This document shows, piece by piece, positions 11,362 to 24,109 of a stretch of 64,000 bases of DNA. Source of the DNA: Schistosoma mansoni (Eukaryota; Platyhelminthes; Trematoda; Strigeidida; Schistosomatidae); assembly GCF_000237925.1 (NCBI RefSeq), contig NC_031498.1, forward strand, positions 25,802,308 to 25,866,307, in the 5' to 3' direction. Numbering within the stretch: position 1 is the first letter of the stretch; each line of letters begins with the position of its first letter. Position numbers and translations under genes: made by a program. The notes beneath the pieces were generated by a model. That model searched no databases. It was given only the letters and a program-made list of their open reading frames with translations, and was not told the origin of the DNA.

Positions 11362-12260
11362 TAGTTATTGTTTCGATGTCATATAAAAACTGATCACGAA
11401 TCTTCAAGGACAGCATCAGGTGAATCTCTTACTCTCAATACCTTTGTACCACTCCACCGATATCCCAACAAATATAGTCAGTAAGACAAACTGAAAGTGT
11501 CCTCCGGATCACCGTTTATAGTAAGATGTGCATTGTACTCTTAACAGTAAAATCCTGACCTCTCTGAAGCTTAAAATTGTTTGCAGTCTTCTGGTGGTAT
11601 ATTTTACATGATGCTGCATTAGAAACGCTGCCAATAAAAACATATCTATTAGTGGAGAATTCTTCAGCCGAAAATATGTTGTATCAATTTTTGAACGGTT
11701 TATTGTGTTTGTGACCTAACTAAATTGATAACAGTGACCTTGTTGGCAGCACAGTTACACCGTTACTCAGGCAACGAAGTTAGAGGTTGGCTTTGAACTT
11801 CCTGAGGTCAAGGTCAAACAACTGACTCCTCACCACTCTGATAATAATTGGTTAAACCACACATATCAGTACCTATGATATATTGATGACACAAACAAGT
11901 CAACAAATATACCCATTAAGTGACCATCATCTGCTTCAGCTTGCGACGGAATTCGGAGACCGCTGGGAGCATGTTTTCCGACAAGGACTTATTACTGATG
12001 ACGTGAATCCCAAACCATCTACTGCTGCATGTTTGCCAAAATCACAGATAGAAGTGTGCAGAAAATTAGCACCAAAAGATTATACACTTCAGGGCTATTT
12101 TGCTCTGTCAAGATGGAGATGGTTCTGTGCTTCCGTCGGATGTACAAACAAACAAGCACTGCTAACTTTAACAAATGCGGTAAAAGCAAGTGGATTGTCA
12201 AATACTAGTGCAAACCTACAAGCGATGAGCAATATGTCCACTTCACTCGAGTATGTGTGA
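11362..12260 (+). CDS. 3' exons of a protein with a death-domain-like C terminus
   Basis: The terminal exon (about 11870-12260, acceptor ATATCAG) is open for 129 codons to a TGA. Its helix pattern suggests a death-fold domain: LLQLATEFGDRWEHVF (helix 1 style, with the conserved Trp), later SRWRWFCASVG, then a last part NAVKASGLSNTSANL, matching the typical 'L..AL...GL...A..L' ending. A likely preceding exon spans about 11362-11480, ends at a GTAAGA donor in phase 2, and fits the one-base carry of the terminal exon; it encodes SGESLTLNTFVPLHRYP. An AATAAA lies at 12379-12384. If right, this is an intracellular adaptor or receptor tail; in other animals the fold mediates assembly of signalling complexes. 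Upstream exons were not found; the family (UNC5-like, ankyrin-like, receptor) is undetermined. Confidence 0.4.
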
Positions 12261-12378
12261 AATGAAGGGGACGCGACAAAATTCAGAAATCAATTTGTTT
12301 CATTTACTCTATAGTATATTTTCAGCTGAATAATTTTATTACTAAAAGCCCTCATGTACCCGTTACATCCTAGAGAAG

Positions 12379-12384
12379 AATAAA
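12379..12384 (+). terminator. Poly(A) signal AATAAA after the death-domain-like exon
   Basis: Canonical hexamer about 120 nt past the TGA at 12258-12260. Confidence 0.45.
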
Positions 12385-12633
12385 CGAATGGTAACTACTG
12401 GGAATTATTTATGAACTGTTATTAAATGTATTCTTTTTGGGTAATTATGAAGTAACCAGACCATGTGTATATATTCGTATTTCTTTCATTTAGCCTATTG
12501 ACTGCTGTTATGAGGTTTACTATCCTCAGTCTAGTAGGTACAGACTCTCATGCACAGTTACTTTTGGCTTGATATTGATATTATTATTATTACTATTTAC
12601 AAACGTTGTATTGGTACATTACCATTACGGGTT

Positions 12634-14345
12634 TAATAATAATAATAATAAGAAGAATTTATTCTCAAATAACATTTTGTTACATGAGGCATGCCGGTTT
12701 ACAGGCAACATCAAATTGTTACAGAAGATACAATTTTCACTGTAGAAAATTACTCAGCTGGGTTGATATTTCATAAGATATGAATGTAAATGGATTTCGT
12801 AAGAAACATGTCAATATTAAACTTGGCGCACTTTATGAAGGTTGCGTTGCAACATACAGCTGATGGTCGAGAATAGATACATGCGAAGTTGGGGGCTTTT
12901 AGAAGCTTCAACCTTACATCCCTCCCGAATATCTGAGGCTTTACTAATGGTGTAGGACGAAGTCACCCGTGCCATATCTGTTTTCGGTGGGGTATCTCCA
13001 GGGGGCTGAAAAAAGTGTAAGAAAAAGGAAGGACGAAAGCAGAGCACACAATATTCATGGTAGAGTAGTTAAGGTGTAACCATTTAGTCTATTTGTCTGG
13101 CACTGAAGTCCTTATTAGATAAGAGCATACTTTTGTTTGTATCAGGCTCTTTATGGATGAGAACAAGTCAATCAATCTCTGATATTGAGATTGTTCTCCT
13201 ATACTCGCCATTCAGACTCATGTTTCTAATTTTTCTGCTGGATTAACTATTCTACTAAGACAACCTTTAACATGCTAACTCGGACTTTAAATGAAAACTG
13301 TGTGGCAGGCATCGGATGATGAAAAAAAACAGTCTGTAAAGGATATGGTTGCTATTTTACTCAACACTCTACTCTCTATATGCACTATCTCTTCTTCCTC
13401 ATTCCAACCTTGACTTCCCTCCTTCATTGGAACCTACTCCACCTTGATAAATATCACAACTCATTGTTCTTTATTACTGCATTCTCTCCTCTGGAGCCCC
13501 TAATCACACTTCACTCTTGCAACATGAGCTATTATCAATTTAATCTAATAATTTATGATACCTCCATCTGTTCCACTAATAAATGTTAAGCATTGGTTAT
13601 CGTTCATATCCAAATGCCTTGCTGCTCCTCGGCTTCTTTTTCTTTTCTTTTTTTCTCTTCAGAATCTTGCTCTGAGGGTGAAGCTATGTAACTTCTGACA
13701 TCTGGAACAAGCTCGACGAACGCGTTTTCCCAAGGTCATAGTTCGAACCAGGCGCTCCACAAGCCTACTTTATAACAACTATAAACTTAAAAAGCTGCAT
13801 TACATAAATACTTAGCACGACCGAAACCCTAATACACCCTAATACGTGGACGCCATGCCCCTTTGGAAACTATTCTTATGAAAACACATTGTATCTGAAC
13901 GAATGAACTGCTATCAACTTTTATAGATTATAATTACCAAACAACCTTGCTTGTGATGCATACTGTGAACCAGTATATGTTGTAAATTGTAGATCATGCC
14001 TGTAAAAATGGCGTGTACCTGCTATTGCAGAAATATATTATTATTATTATTAATGTGTTAAAGAAAAATAAGTGTGAACAAGGAATGAGTGGATAAGGAA
14101 CTGTATAAATGAAGGTAGTTCAGAAGGAAGTATGGAATTGTGTAATTATAAAATAAAGTGCTGAAAACAGTATTCCGATACAAATGACTGTCTCCCTTTA
14201 CTTTAGAAGCTGTTTGAACTCTCTTTTTTTGTTTTTAGATTTTATAGGGTATGGAGTGGGCTTCGTTTTTAACCAATTGTCTAGTTTGCTTGTATTAGGA
14301 TTACTCGGTAGGAAGTGGAACCAGTTCACCTTTTTTAACAGAGTT
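12634..14345 (-). mobile_element. Retroelement copy 'family E' (left, inverted), interrupted
   Basis: Read on the minus strand this segment matches 19347-20140 almost base for base, from the 5' part (GTTAAAAAA then the CACTTCCTACCGAG motif) to a 3' tail of AGAATAAATTC followed by TTC and TTA triplets. The 76-codon open frame at 12817-13047 gives the same peptide as the right copy. Between them the left copy holds a ~930-bp insertion. The triplet tail and lack of long terminal repeats point to a 5'-truncated non-LTR element or a SINE. Confidence 0.75.
13119..14050 (+). mobile_element. LINE-tail 'family F' copy inserted in family E
   Basis: The sequence absent from the uninterrupted right copy. 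Its 3' half (about 13600-14050: 'CCTTGCTGCTC', a Cys/Ser-rich reading, 'AATTGTAGATCATGCCTG', then TTA triplets) matches, with many substitutions, the reverse complement of 14690-15180. The (TTA)n end marks the 3' end of a non-LTR retroposon. No coding domain is clear. Confidence 0.6.
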
Positions 14346-14689
14346 TAAAGAGGTATTATGCATGAATTAGTTCGCATCAATACCGTTAGTTCGTGACATC
14401 CTCCTAGACATTAGGAGCCGTAATCTAACATGTTCTGCACTACAGACACGGGTGGATTGAAGTTATCTCCCCATCATCATGTTTGTTGGTCAGTAACGCC
14501 ACTCTCCCTTCTTTCTTCGGAGATACAGTAATGCACAATTCTTAATAATGTTGACATAATATTTGTCATACTTAAACAGGTTCTGTGGGGTCTGGGAGAA
14601 AAATGATTTTACTTTAAAGGACGAAAATGAAAAAATAAAGGGAAAAAATGAATGATATAGACGTGAAATATGATGGTAATTCATTCATA

Positions 14690-15180
14690 ATAATATATTT
14701 CTGCCACGGCAGGAACACGCCACTTTTTCAGGGATGATCTACAAATTACAGCATCAGTTTGCTTACAGTACGCTTCTTAAGTACGATTGTTAAATACAGT
14801 ATATCGATAGAAGTAAATGACAGTACATCCGTCCAGATACCTTAGAGAGTTAATGATTAGGTTTATACTTTAGTATTACATTGAGTGCAGTTTTTAAAAT
14901 ATTTTTGTAAGTGGCATGGTGCCCACGTTACACACCAGATTCTAGTTCGGCATAATTGTGATAGAATTCTGGTCGTGGTAAGTATTCATGCAATACGACC
15001 TTTTAAGTTCACAGTTGTTATAAAGTAGATTTCAAGAGAGTTTGATGCGACCTATGACCTTGAGAAAACTAATACGTCAAGTTTGTTCCAGGCACCAGAA
15101 GCCCCATAGCTACGCCCTGAGATCGAGATTCTGGAAAAAGGAGAAACAAAAGAGCAGCAAGGCACTTGGATATGAGTGCT
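14690..15180 (-). mobile_element. Second, diverged family F copy
   Basis: On the minus strand it runs from a 'GTGCCTTGCTGCTC' motif to 'TGTAGATCATCCCTG', 'GGCAGAAATATATTATTAT', parallel to 13600-14050. Divergence is substantial, so the two are old relative to each other. It lies about 650 bp from its partner in opposite orientation. Confidence 0.6.
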
Positions 15181-17989
15181 AAACAATGCCTAACATTCTG
15201 TAGTGGAGTAGGCAGAGGTTTGACAAATTAGTGGATTAATTCCCCACTACTCCTTTTGCTAGGGTGAAATGTGATTAGAGCCGCCAGATGAGATAATGCA
15301 GTAATATCGAACAATGAGTTATAATGTTTAACATGGTGCAATAAGTTCAAATGATCGAAATGAAGTCGAAGTCAGAATAAGGAAAGCTATGTTATTAGGA
15401 CGGAAAGTGTATCATGAGAGTAAAGTGTTAAGAAAACTAATAACTATATCTTTCATTGTCTGAATGTTTCTGGTTTTTTCATCCGGTGCCAGCCAAACAG
15501 TCTTAGTGTAAAGGTCGGAGTTTGCATGTTGCAAATTGTCTTATTAGGATTGCTAATCCAGCATAACATTGAAAACGTGAGTCTGAATGTTGATTGCAGG
15601 AGAACAACCTCTATATCACTGATTCATTCACTCATTCTGAATCATACATAGCCGTGCTTGCGAAAACAGGTTAAGAGTAAACAGGAATAAAAAGAGGAAG
15701 TAATAAATAAATAAGTAATAAAATATGCCACTATTGCAGTATTATTTGACGTTAGAATAAGCGTTAGTGTAGTAATACTTCAGAATGATGCCATGTATTT
15801 CGCAATTAATTGCAAACGATTATCAAATAAAATTAATCTGAAGAAGTTGATTTATTTAAGTGTAACACATGTAATCTGTTTTTAGATTTAAACTCCGGAT
15901 GTTTGGGTATAAAACATTTTTTAATCGAAAAGGAGTGAGTAGAAAGAAAAACTAGGGACGAAAATAATATATTTTTTGTCAGCGGATCAATGATGATAAC
16001 AATAACAATGATAATGATAAATATAAACATTAGCTGACTTTCGATAGTTAGATGAAAAAGAAGGAAGAGAAAGAAAATAAAGGAGTCAAGTTTCAAAGCT
16101 TCTACTTTGTCTTCCAGGCAATTATGCAGATATCAGACCTTGTTTGCATAAATCGTTGACAATTATATTGATATTTAATGGGTGGCACAAACCAATTTCT
16201 AAAAGTCATCAAAGAGACTTCTGAACCGGGTTTTAGTTTTACTGCTACGGGCATTTACTGAGAGTCTATTCCACATGATCAGTAGCAAATAACGAAGAAC
16301 TTATGGCGTACGCTTGTGTAGGCACACAGAATCGGTAGAATATTCTCTTTATCGAGTAGGTTGTGAGGTGATACGATGGGGTACGAAGGGGCAAATACCA
16401 TACATTAAGCGTGGAACCTGGGATTGTGACATGGATTCAAGTGTTCAGGGCTAGACAAGAAGAATCAATAAGGACTCGTGCTGGTTAATAAGTCTTTCGT
16501 TTGGCTTAGTGCCAAGGTCATATAAGTCTGTGTTGTGACTGGCGAACCTTTCAAGTCATAATTACCAGAGAAAAAGGCATAACAGTACAATTTTTCCAAG
16601 CGTTGACAGAAATTTAGGCGTAATGTTAGTATCGACACTGTGAAACCCCATGCAATTCCTGTATTTTAGTTGTGCTCTTCGAAGTGTAAAAGTCAGTTTG
16701 TTGTTGCTTGAAATTACAGCTACTGGTACTGAGTAAGTTGACACATTAACCCATTTGAATCAAGGATGAATTGAAAAGCCACTTGCGATAGAATACATTA
16801 GAATCACTGTAAATACGAATGCACAGCTCCATAAGATTATGTCGCGGAAAGGAAAATTTTCTTCACTGAAAATCTTTATTCTTTTCAACAACTCGAAAGG
16901 CTTCTTTCGTCTCGTACTTATAGCACTGGAAAAGTTTCAGATACGATTTTTCACTGAGTTTTACAGCAAACAAAGCTGGTGGCATCGATTAGCCATAAGT
17001 GAATCAGCACTCAGTCGTGCATGATTTAAATGATTCTAGATATATTGTAGTTTTGGATAGTCCAGATATAAAAATGGATGAAGCATGACGCATCAAATGT
17101 GACCAAGAAAAAGATGGTGTTAAACATTATGTATGATCGTAGTCTGTGATAGGCGAGTATGAAACTTTTGGGCCAACTGACCAGAGTGGGGAACTGTCTC
17201 CTGTAGTCTGTTTGAGGATACGGAGACTATCCATAGAAAGTCACAATAATCTAAAGCTGTCTGAACGCGGAGAGATTGATCTGGATGAAGATGTGTAGTA
17301 GGATTCGCACGCTGCAGTTTTTGTAACGCTACCGTAAACAGATTACACCAGAACAAATTCGGATTAGAACTTAGTCTATTTATCTAACAACGATGACAAA
17401 CTGGATAAAGTGCACATGAACAATGTTGACAGAGTTAGACGATTAAAGCTTGATGATGCAATACAGAAAGATTCACTTTACTTCTAAATTATCTTTTCTC
17501 TTGTTCTGCACGAGAATCAACATTAATCCTTGCAGTTATTATATGGATTGGTCTAGGTTAGGAGACATTGCACGGAATAACCGTTTAGTAGGAGTTCATA
17601 TACTGGAATGTCTCTTTCATAACAGTCAGGTCAGATCATATTTGGCTCCGTCTGATCTATCTGTTTCTTATACATCGTGGTTAATTTTTCCTTAATGAGA
17701 AATTTAGTACAACTAAAACAGTTCCTTCTATCGTGTTTTTTCTATTCTGGTATTCCTCAGTTGACAGCGATTCTATCCCACTTCTATTTGATTGCTGCTA
17801 ACACATTGGTTCACCTCTATGGATTGAGTTGAATTGCTCTTTTTTGGCCCAATGTTTGTTAAAAATTCTACCACTCTCAAAACTGTCTATTAGTTACCTA
17901 TAGATGAACCAAACTGAATTATTATTGCTGTCACTTGCGAACAATTTATTCACATATTATTGTTGTAAAGAAATCAATTCAATGAACTT
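15181..17989. other. No gene; one possible LINE C-terminal remnant near 16190-16500
   Basis: On the minus strand around 16190-16320 a reading IMWNRLSVNARSS resembles the 'W N x L P ... A x S' end of CR1-type LINE proteins, so a worn LINE 3' end may be present. The remainder (including 17120-17356 and 17450-17695 open frames) shows nothing I recognise. Confidence 0.35.
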
Positions 17990-20565
17990 CATAAACTGGA
18001 ATATGTTCATCTCTCCTGGCTTAGATTACTACAGATCCGGTTATTGTAGGACTAGGAATTCTTTTAAAACGTTAATAAGTAAGACTAGACAGTTGTATGA
18101 GAAACTATTGGTTAGGGATTGTAAAAATAGTCCGAGATCGTTATTTTCGTACGTAAAAAGGCAAACTCGTAGAAGTAATGGAATTACATCACATTCCTTA
18201 CAAGAAGATCCGCTATTATTAGCAAGAAATTATGCCGAAAAAGCTGAAGCTTTGTTGTGATTGTGGTGGCTTCTTAATGGGCCCTGCAGTTATTAAGAAA
18301 GGTACTGTCTTAAGACTACTTCAGCATCTCAACCCTGATAATTTCAGTGGTCCTGATGATATTCATCCTAGGATTATGAAAGCCCCATCAGATGTAGTCG
18401 CTGAACCTATGGCCATACTGTTTAATATGTCTCTGCTGCAGTCCAAAATGCCAAGGAACAAGAAAGATGCAGTAATTGGTCTGGTATATAAGGCTGGGAG
18501 TAGAGATTTAGTTAGTAACTATCCGCCCGTTAGCTTAACCAGTGCAGTTGTAAAACTGATGGAAAAAACTATTCGGATGGCTGTTGTAAACTATGTGGAA
18601 GAACATGATCTTTTATCCAGGGAGCAACATGGTTTTCGGAAAGGCCTATTATGTTTGACAAATCTTCTGATTGCAAGAGAAGATTGAGCTGAGGCAAACG
18701 ATCGAAATATTCATTAAGGTATGAGTTTCGTAGATCTAAGTAAAACCTTGATAAGGTCTGCCATTCAGGTTTTAAATAAAACTGGAAAGTTTTGGAATCC
18801 AATATACGGTCATAGACTGGATAAATGACTTCTTTCATGACAGGAAACGAAGAGCAAAGGTAATTGGAGCTCTCTATTCATGTAAATGACTTACCAATTT
18901 TAGCACAGTCATCCGTTCTATTCTTCGCCGATGACATAAAGATTTGGAGACTCATACAAAGTATGTCAGATAGAATGGCATTACAGGATGATCTCAACTC
19001 ATTGGGGACATGGATGGATGGTTGGTCACTAGAAGTGAATTCTAACCACAGAGCAGTATTACAATTAAATAACTATGATGATTCCTTCTACTACACAATA
19101 TGTGGATTCATGTTACCCAAAGTAAGAAACTATAAAGGTTTCGGAGTCGTAATGAGCATCAATCTCAAGACTACGAGTAACTGCAAGGCTGTTGCTGCCA
19201 AAGGTTTTATGGTATTATGGGCTATTCTCAGGTCTTTTCACAATTTGGACGAAGAAATGTTTAGAATTTCGTGAAACTGCATCGGGAATATAAGATTCAA
19301 GCAGTGAGTCCTTGTTTCAAGTATGAGGCTGATATGCTTACCAATCATGTTAAAAAAAGCTGGATTGGTTTCACTTCCTACCGAGTAATCCTAATACAAG
19401 CAAACTAGACAATTGGTTAAAAACGAAGCCCACTCCATACCCTATAAAATCTAAAAACAAAAAAAGAGAGTTCAAACAGCTTCTAAAGTAAAGGGAGACA
19501 GTCATTTGTATCGGAATACTGTTTTCAGCACTTTATTTTATAATTACACAATTCCATACTTCCTTCTGAACTACCTTCATTTATACAGTTCCTTATCCAC
19601 TCATTCCTTGTTCACACTTATTTTTCTTTAACACATTAAATTGTTCTTACCTAATAAGGACTTCAGTGACAGACAAATAGACTAAATGGTTACACCTTAA
19701 CTACTCTACCATGAATATTGTGTGCTCTGCTTTCGTCCTTCCTTTTTCTTACACTTTTTTCAGCCCCCTGGAGATACCCCACCGAAAACAGATATGGCAC
19801 GGGTGACTTCGTCCTACACCATTAGTAAAGCCTCAGATATTCGGGAGGGATGTAAGGTTGAAGCTTCTAAAAGCCCCCAACTTCGCATGTATCTATTCTC
19901 GACCATCAGCTGTATGTTGCAACGCAACCTTCATAAAGTGCGCCAAGTTTAATATTGACATGTTTCTTACGAAATCCATTTACATTCATATCTTATGAAA
20001 TATCAACCCAGCTGAGTAATTTTCTACAGTGAAAATTGTATCTTCTGTAACAATTTGATGTTGCCTGTAAACCGGCATGCCTCATGTAACAAAATGTTAT
20101 TTGAGAATAAATTCTTCTTCTTCTTATTATTATTATTATGCCGTAACGATTCCAACAACCAGGAACCAAGATGGCAAAAAGTCTCTCTAACCTATCTTAC
20201 GAAAGCAGACTGTGGCACCTCAACTTATTTCCGTTATCTTACCGTAGAATGCGGAGGGGTCTATTATAGGATCTAATACAGGCGTCTTAGAGGAGACCTT
20301 CTTATGACTTACAGTATCCTTAATATTTCTGATCATCCCCTTAAACATCTTCTTAAGCTTAGTCACAACACTAACCTAAGAGGTAACACCCGGAAACTGG
20401 AGACCCAACACAGCAGAACAGACGGCAGACACAACTTCTACTCCGTAAGAGTAGTCGAGTGCTGGAACTCGCTGCCGACTGAGCTAGTCCAAGCAACTTC
20501 CCAGGAGTCCTTAAAGAGGCAACTTGACTTATTCTTAAGGACTAAGGATAACTTGTGGAGATAGG
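17990..20565 (+). mobile_element. CR1/Jockey-like LINE, broken, interrupted by family E
   Basis: Plus-strand pieces in the right order for a CR1-type ORF2: a pre-RT linker (about 18020-18260), RT fingers/palm with FSGPDDIHP, SNYPPVSLTS and EQHGFRKG (18262-18687), the catalytic FADD (18915-18930), a connection region to about 19340, and after the insertion SLSNLSY-type, LRGNTRKLETQHSRTDGR and WNSLPTELVQATS (20150-20564). An endonuclease domain is not seen, so the copy is 5'-truncated; frames are shifted in several places and the element is dead. The final boundary is unclear; AT-rich 3' sequence continues to about 20850. Confidence 0.8.
19347..20140 (+). mobile_element. Retroelement copy 'family E' (right), inserted in the LINE
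   Basis: About 790 bp splitting the LINE between its connection region and its C-terminal region. It ends in AATAAATTC, (TTC)n and (TTA)n, a non-LTR type tail. It contains a 76-codon open frame (19722-19952) identical in peptide to that at 12817-13047. No target duplication was evident. Since the left copy is nearly identical, the movement is recent. Confidence 0.75.
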
Positions 20566-22279
20566 ACCATAAAACCTATTTTTTAAATAATTTTTCATAG
20601 TTTTCGCATGTATTTTGTGTATTTTCATATTCTGTACATTTAGCATTAAACAATTGCGACATTCTCATTGAACTCTACGCTTGGTAAACCTACTGGATCT
20701 ATATCGTCCATATTGGGATTACTAATTTTTTTATAATTGTGGATTATCTGGACCAAATTCAGCCGAACACGCAATAGCCTGAAGAATTAAGTAACGCCCT
20801 TCATTTTTATCTGTATGTAATTAACTTATTAACTGTTAAGTGATACATAAACTTTAGACGTAATATTTTTGTTGTTTTTTTTTGGTTATCATACTTTTGG
20901 TCCACCACAAACATATTATGATTTACCAAATTCTTTTTTTCCTCTATTATCGTTCATATACCTAGGTTTTTGCCTGGAGGTATTGGTGATCCACTGCTAC
21001 TAGACACGGAAGCCCGTTAAGCGAGAGCTTCTTCTATTCCGTCCTCAACCATTTGAACCATTTAATATAGGCTTATCGAATACTGAACGATGACCCTGGT
21101 ATAAATGTGTCTTTTCTTTTCCTTTCGCATTGAACCGACCATTTGAGAGGACGTTCTGAGAAATTTCAAGAACCGAGATCAAATCGTCTACGTCTGGAGT
21201 TTCGTTTCTCTCACCGAGTAGTGAATTACCGGTATTCTCTGCCGAAACACGTAATATCAGCACCTGCTGTTGATATATTCGAAAGGAGAATGAAATTCCA
21301 CAGTGTTACAAACTGAAAGGTTTAATATAGATCGATAGATCTCCTATCCTTTTTACTGAAGACTAGATTTATTGTGTATTGAGTTACGGATCTGATTCGC
21401 CCTTGCCAGTTTACGAATCTCAAGGTTATGCGGTAACACGCAGGACTCTGGTGTGTTTACATTTTCTCACCGGAACTGTTGCTGGTCACTGTTTTTCATG
21501 TTGCATTTGTTAATCGCACATGCAGGTTAAGGGTTATGTCACTTGGTGGTTTAGTTTATTAACAGATATCAGGATCAGTATACATGTTATATATATAATA
21601 TAATATTGAATAAAGTTAATAATTATAATAATTATATTATTATAATTATATAATTATAATTATAATAATTATAATAATGTTGACACGCAAACTCCAATAA
21701 CTGTGACAGGTGAAGCATCAGTTCATTCAATCCTGCTTCATAATGGTCTATGAATAAAAGTAAGCCATGACATAAAGTCAAGGCCTTAATACCGTTCGGT
21801 TGCTGCCAAACAATTTAGAACTGTATGACAATCATAAAGTGAGCTCCAACTTCACTAAATACAAATATGTTCATGGCTTACACAGCCCTAAGAAAAACCT
21901 GTTCAGAAATTGCGTATTCGCAGCAATCACGTGCTTGAAAGATAACATCAAGAAAAAGTTTGGGGAATAAAGATCTGGGCATTGAGGGATATGGGTCATC
22001 TACCATATGCATTTCATTTTATGAAGTTGGATCTCTTTACCTAATCTTACGGTGGGCTAAGAGATGGTTTGGTCTGGATGTTTAAAGGGCTAAGTAATAA
22101 ACTCTCATATGGTGTGCTCTCTACTAACTAAGTCAGAACAACTCACTAGGTAAATAAGGAATGTTAAAGTGTAAAGTCGAGTAAAATGTCCATAACGTAC
22201 TCTCTTCCCCATAAAGTAATCAACCGCTAAGACTGACTGCCCGAAAAATGGGTGTCCTCCCCCTCGATTGGTTCGTTTA
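20566..22279. other. No gene recognised; AT-repeat tract inside
   Basis: A minus-strand open frame at 21045-21263 (with SVLEISQNVLSNG and YQGHRSVFDKP) has coding-like composition but no family I know; it may be an element remnant or a lone exon. Otherwise AT-rich sequence with a (TA/TAAT)n tract at 21590-21685. Confidence 0.35.
21590..21685. repeat. AT-rich simple repeat (ATA/ATTAT units)
   Basis: Nearly pure A/T with alternating TATA and TAATTATAA units; preceded by 'ATATTGAATAAAG', also found before a TAATAA run near 39410, suggesting it is the expanded tail of a retroposon. Confidence 0.6.
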
Positions 22280-23770
22280 AGAGATTAGCAGATACTCGCA
22301 AAACCTTACCAAAAAGGGGCACCGTTTGTCAGCTCTATTGGTCTCTTTCACTCGTTTGTTTTCTTTTGTATACCCAACCTGTGCCATGACTTTCTCTGCT
22401 CTCATTCCGTTGGTGTTGATAGCTGTTTTCCTGTTTTTCCTTTCTCGTGGCCGCGGAGGCGAGTTGGCAACAGACTGTGTTCTAGAACACGTAACCCATC
22501 CTTTCTCCCTGCTTCGGTTTGGGCGTCCAGTCAGTATCCCAGCCCTCACACAAATCAAATAATTTGTGTGGCGCATATATATTTGGTGCCTCCTTGTACC
22601 AATGTTTAAATAAATAAAAAAAAACTTTCCAACCTCGAGTCTTGCCTAGTGTATTGATAGAGACTTGCTCCTTGTGTTGGTGCTTCTTGCTATCCAGCAC
22701 CTTCTGATATGTTGACGTCATTAGTCCTTGTTCTCTACAGTGTTTTTCCCTTCCAGTAAATCTTTTGTGGCTCAGAGTGTTGCTAGCCGAATTGTCTAAC
22801 GCTTTTGCTTGAACACCATCGGTTTGTGATTTGAGACTTAATCAGCTCCTCTCTTTATCCTTACGTCTTCCATAGACCTGGATCTTTATCGATGGGGATT
22901 TTAATCTTGTTTTCTCTCTTGTGTTCAGGTAAAACCCATGTAGCTTTATGTGTGGGTTTGTGGGGGACATGGTACCACCTATGACCATGCTGTTTGAATT
23001 ACATAAACCTACCAGTCTTGCGTCATTCTCGTTTCTTTCTCGTAGTCCATGTTGTCTCATAACATCTTCACACTCGATGTTGTCCATTCCGACCCTAGTA
23101 TCTAGGTCTCTCATCAGGAAGGTCAATTCCTTCCCTGAGCATTTTTCTACACTGGACTACAGCCTATCATAAAACTGGTCTTTGTCATCTTCACTGCTAC
23201 TATTGGTTAGTGCGTAACACCGGATGACTTTCATTGTAATCCCCTCATTTGTTTTGAAGGATGGTTTGATTGTTCTTGATCTATGCTTTTCTCATCCTGT
23301 AAATACTTTCGTGCTTTGGACAGCATCAGCTCAACTCGTGTATGGGGCACTTTCTTCATAACCAAAATACATCTTACCGGAAACTAGTCTTTTCTATCCA
23401 GCTTGTGCCCAATCGGTTTTCCTTATTTAAAGCTTAGTGAGGTTGTACTTTCTCATTTCCACTGCCATATGAATGATTTTCCCGGTCCTCCACAGTGCCT
23501 GGGCATTCCATGTACCTATATTAGTTGTTGGTCAGGTTGTCAGAAGGGATACTGTCCTCGTGACTTCCGAAGAGTCTTGGTTTTCTCTATAAAGCGTCAT
23601 AACTAAAGTCCCTTCACATCCTAGAGGGATTGAAATGATCTTTTCCCGTTTAGCATTCTTTGACAAGTTTATTTTTCGCCAGATAGGGTCGTCAACCCTG
23701 TACCCGACCCTTACCAACCCGGGAATAGGACCGGCAATAACCCTACGAGGGCTCCTGAGATAATTGCTTA
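22280..23770 (-). mobile_element. RTE (SR2-like) LINE, 5' part, interrupted
   Basis: Minus-strand reading shows the 5' leader (GTTATTGCCGGTCC, GGGTTGACGACCCTA) and then endonuclease motifs typical of RTE elements: QCYAL, MRDLDTRVGMDN, RQHGLRERNEN and VIGGTM (22842-23200), followed by a linker (RERKNRKTAIN, RAEKVMAQ; 22277-22460). The catalytic Asp-Leu pair persists but a usual Gly-Asp is Arg-Asp here. Several frame changes are present. A family A fragment interrupts the linker at 22470-22625. The RT part is missing; an RT C-terminal piece of the same type lies at 55470-56290. Confidence 0.75.
22470..22625 (+). repeat. Family A repeat fragment inside the RTE LINE
   Basis: Contains the family's 3' end: GTGTGGCGCATATATAT, GTACCAATGTTTAAATAAA, as at 45950-46020. 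Inserted between two parts of the RTE linker region. Confidence 0.7.
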
Positions 23771-24109
23771 TTGCCAAGTATTATTAGTATATTTTAACTG
23801 GTTATCTGCAAATAATTTAAGTGTTTCTATTTGATCGATTATGATATAACGTTGACAAGGTAAATTATGACAGACTCACCGATCACTTTGAGGTGATTGC
23901 TGAAACATGCTAATCAGCCTAAAAGTTATCTTTTCAACCTGATTGAGGAGTATTGGGTTTTTAATTTTTCACAGAAAAATTTGATCTCTATTTGAATATG
24001 TTTATTGTTCTTAATGAATCAACTCTATGACTTACACATAACTTCGAATTTTAGCTGAATTGTCTATGTCAACACGGGATTGCATCAATAGTTTCACAGT
24101 TTCCTGATT

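Noticed and set aside
12019-12201. Minus-strand open frame of 60 codons
   Set aside because: Antisense shadow of the death-domain-like exon.
22326-22562. Plus-strand open frame of 78 codons
   Set aside because: Lies opposite the RTE LINE linker and a family A fragment; no coding evidence of its own.
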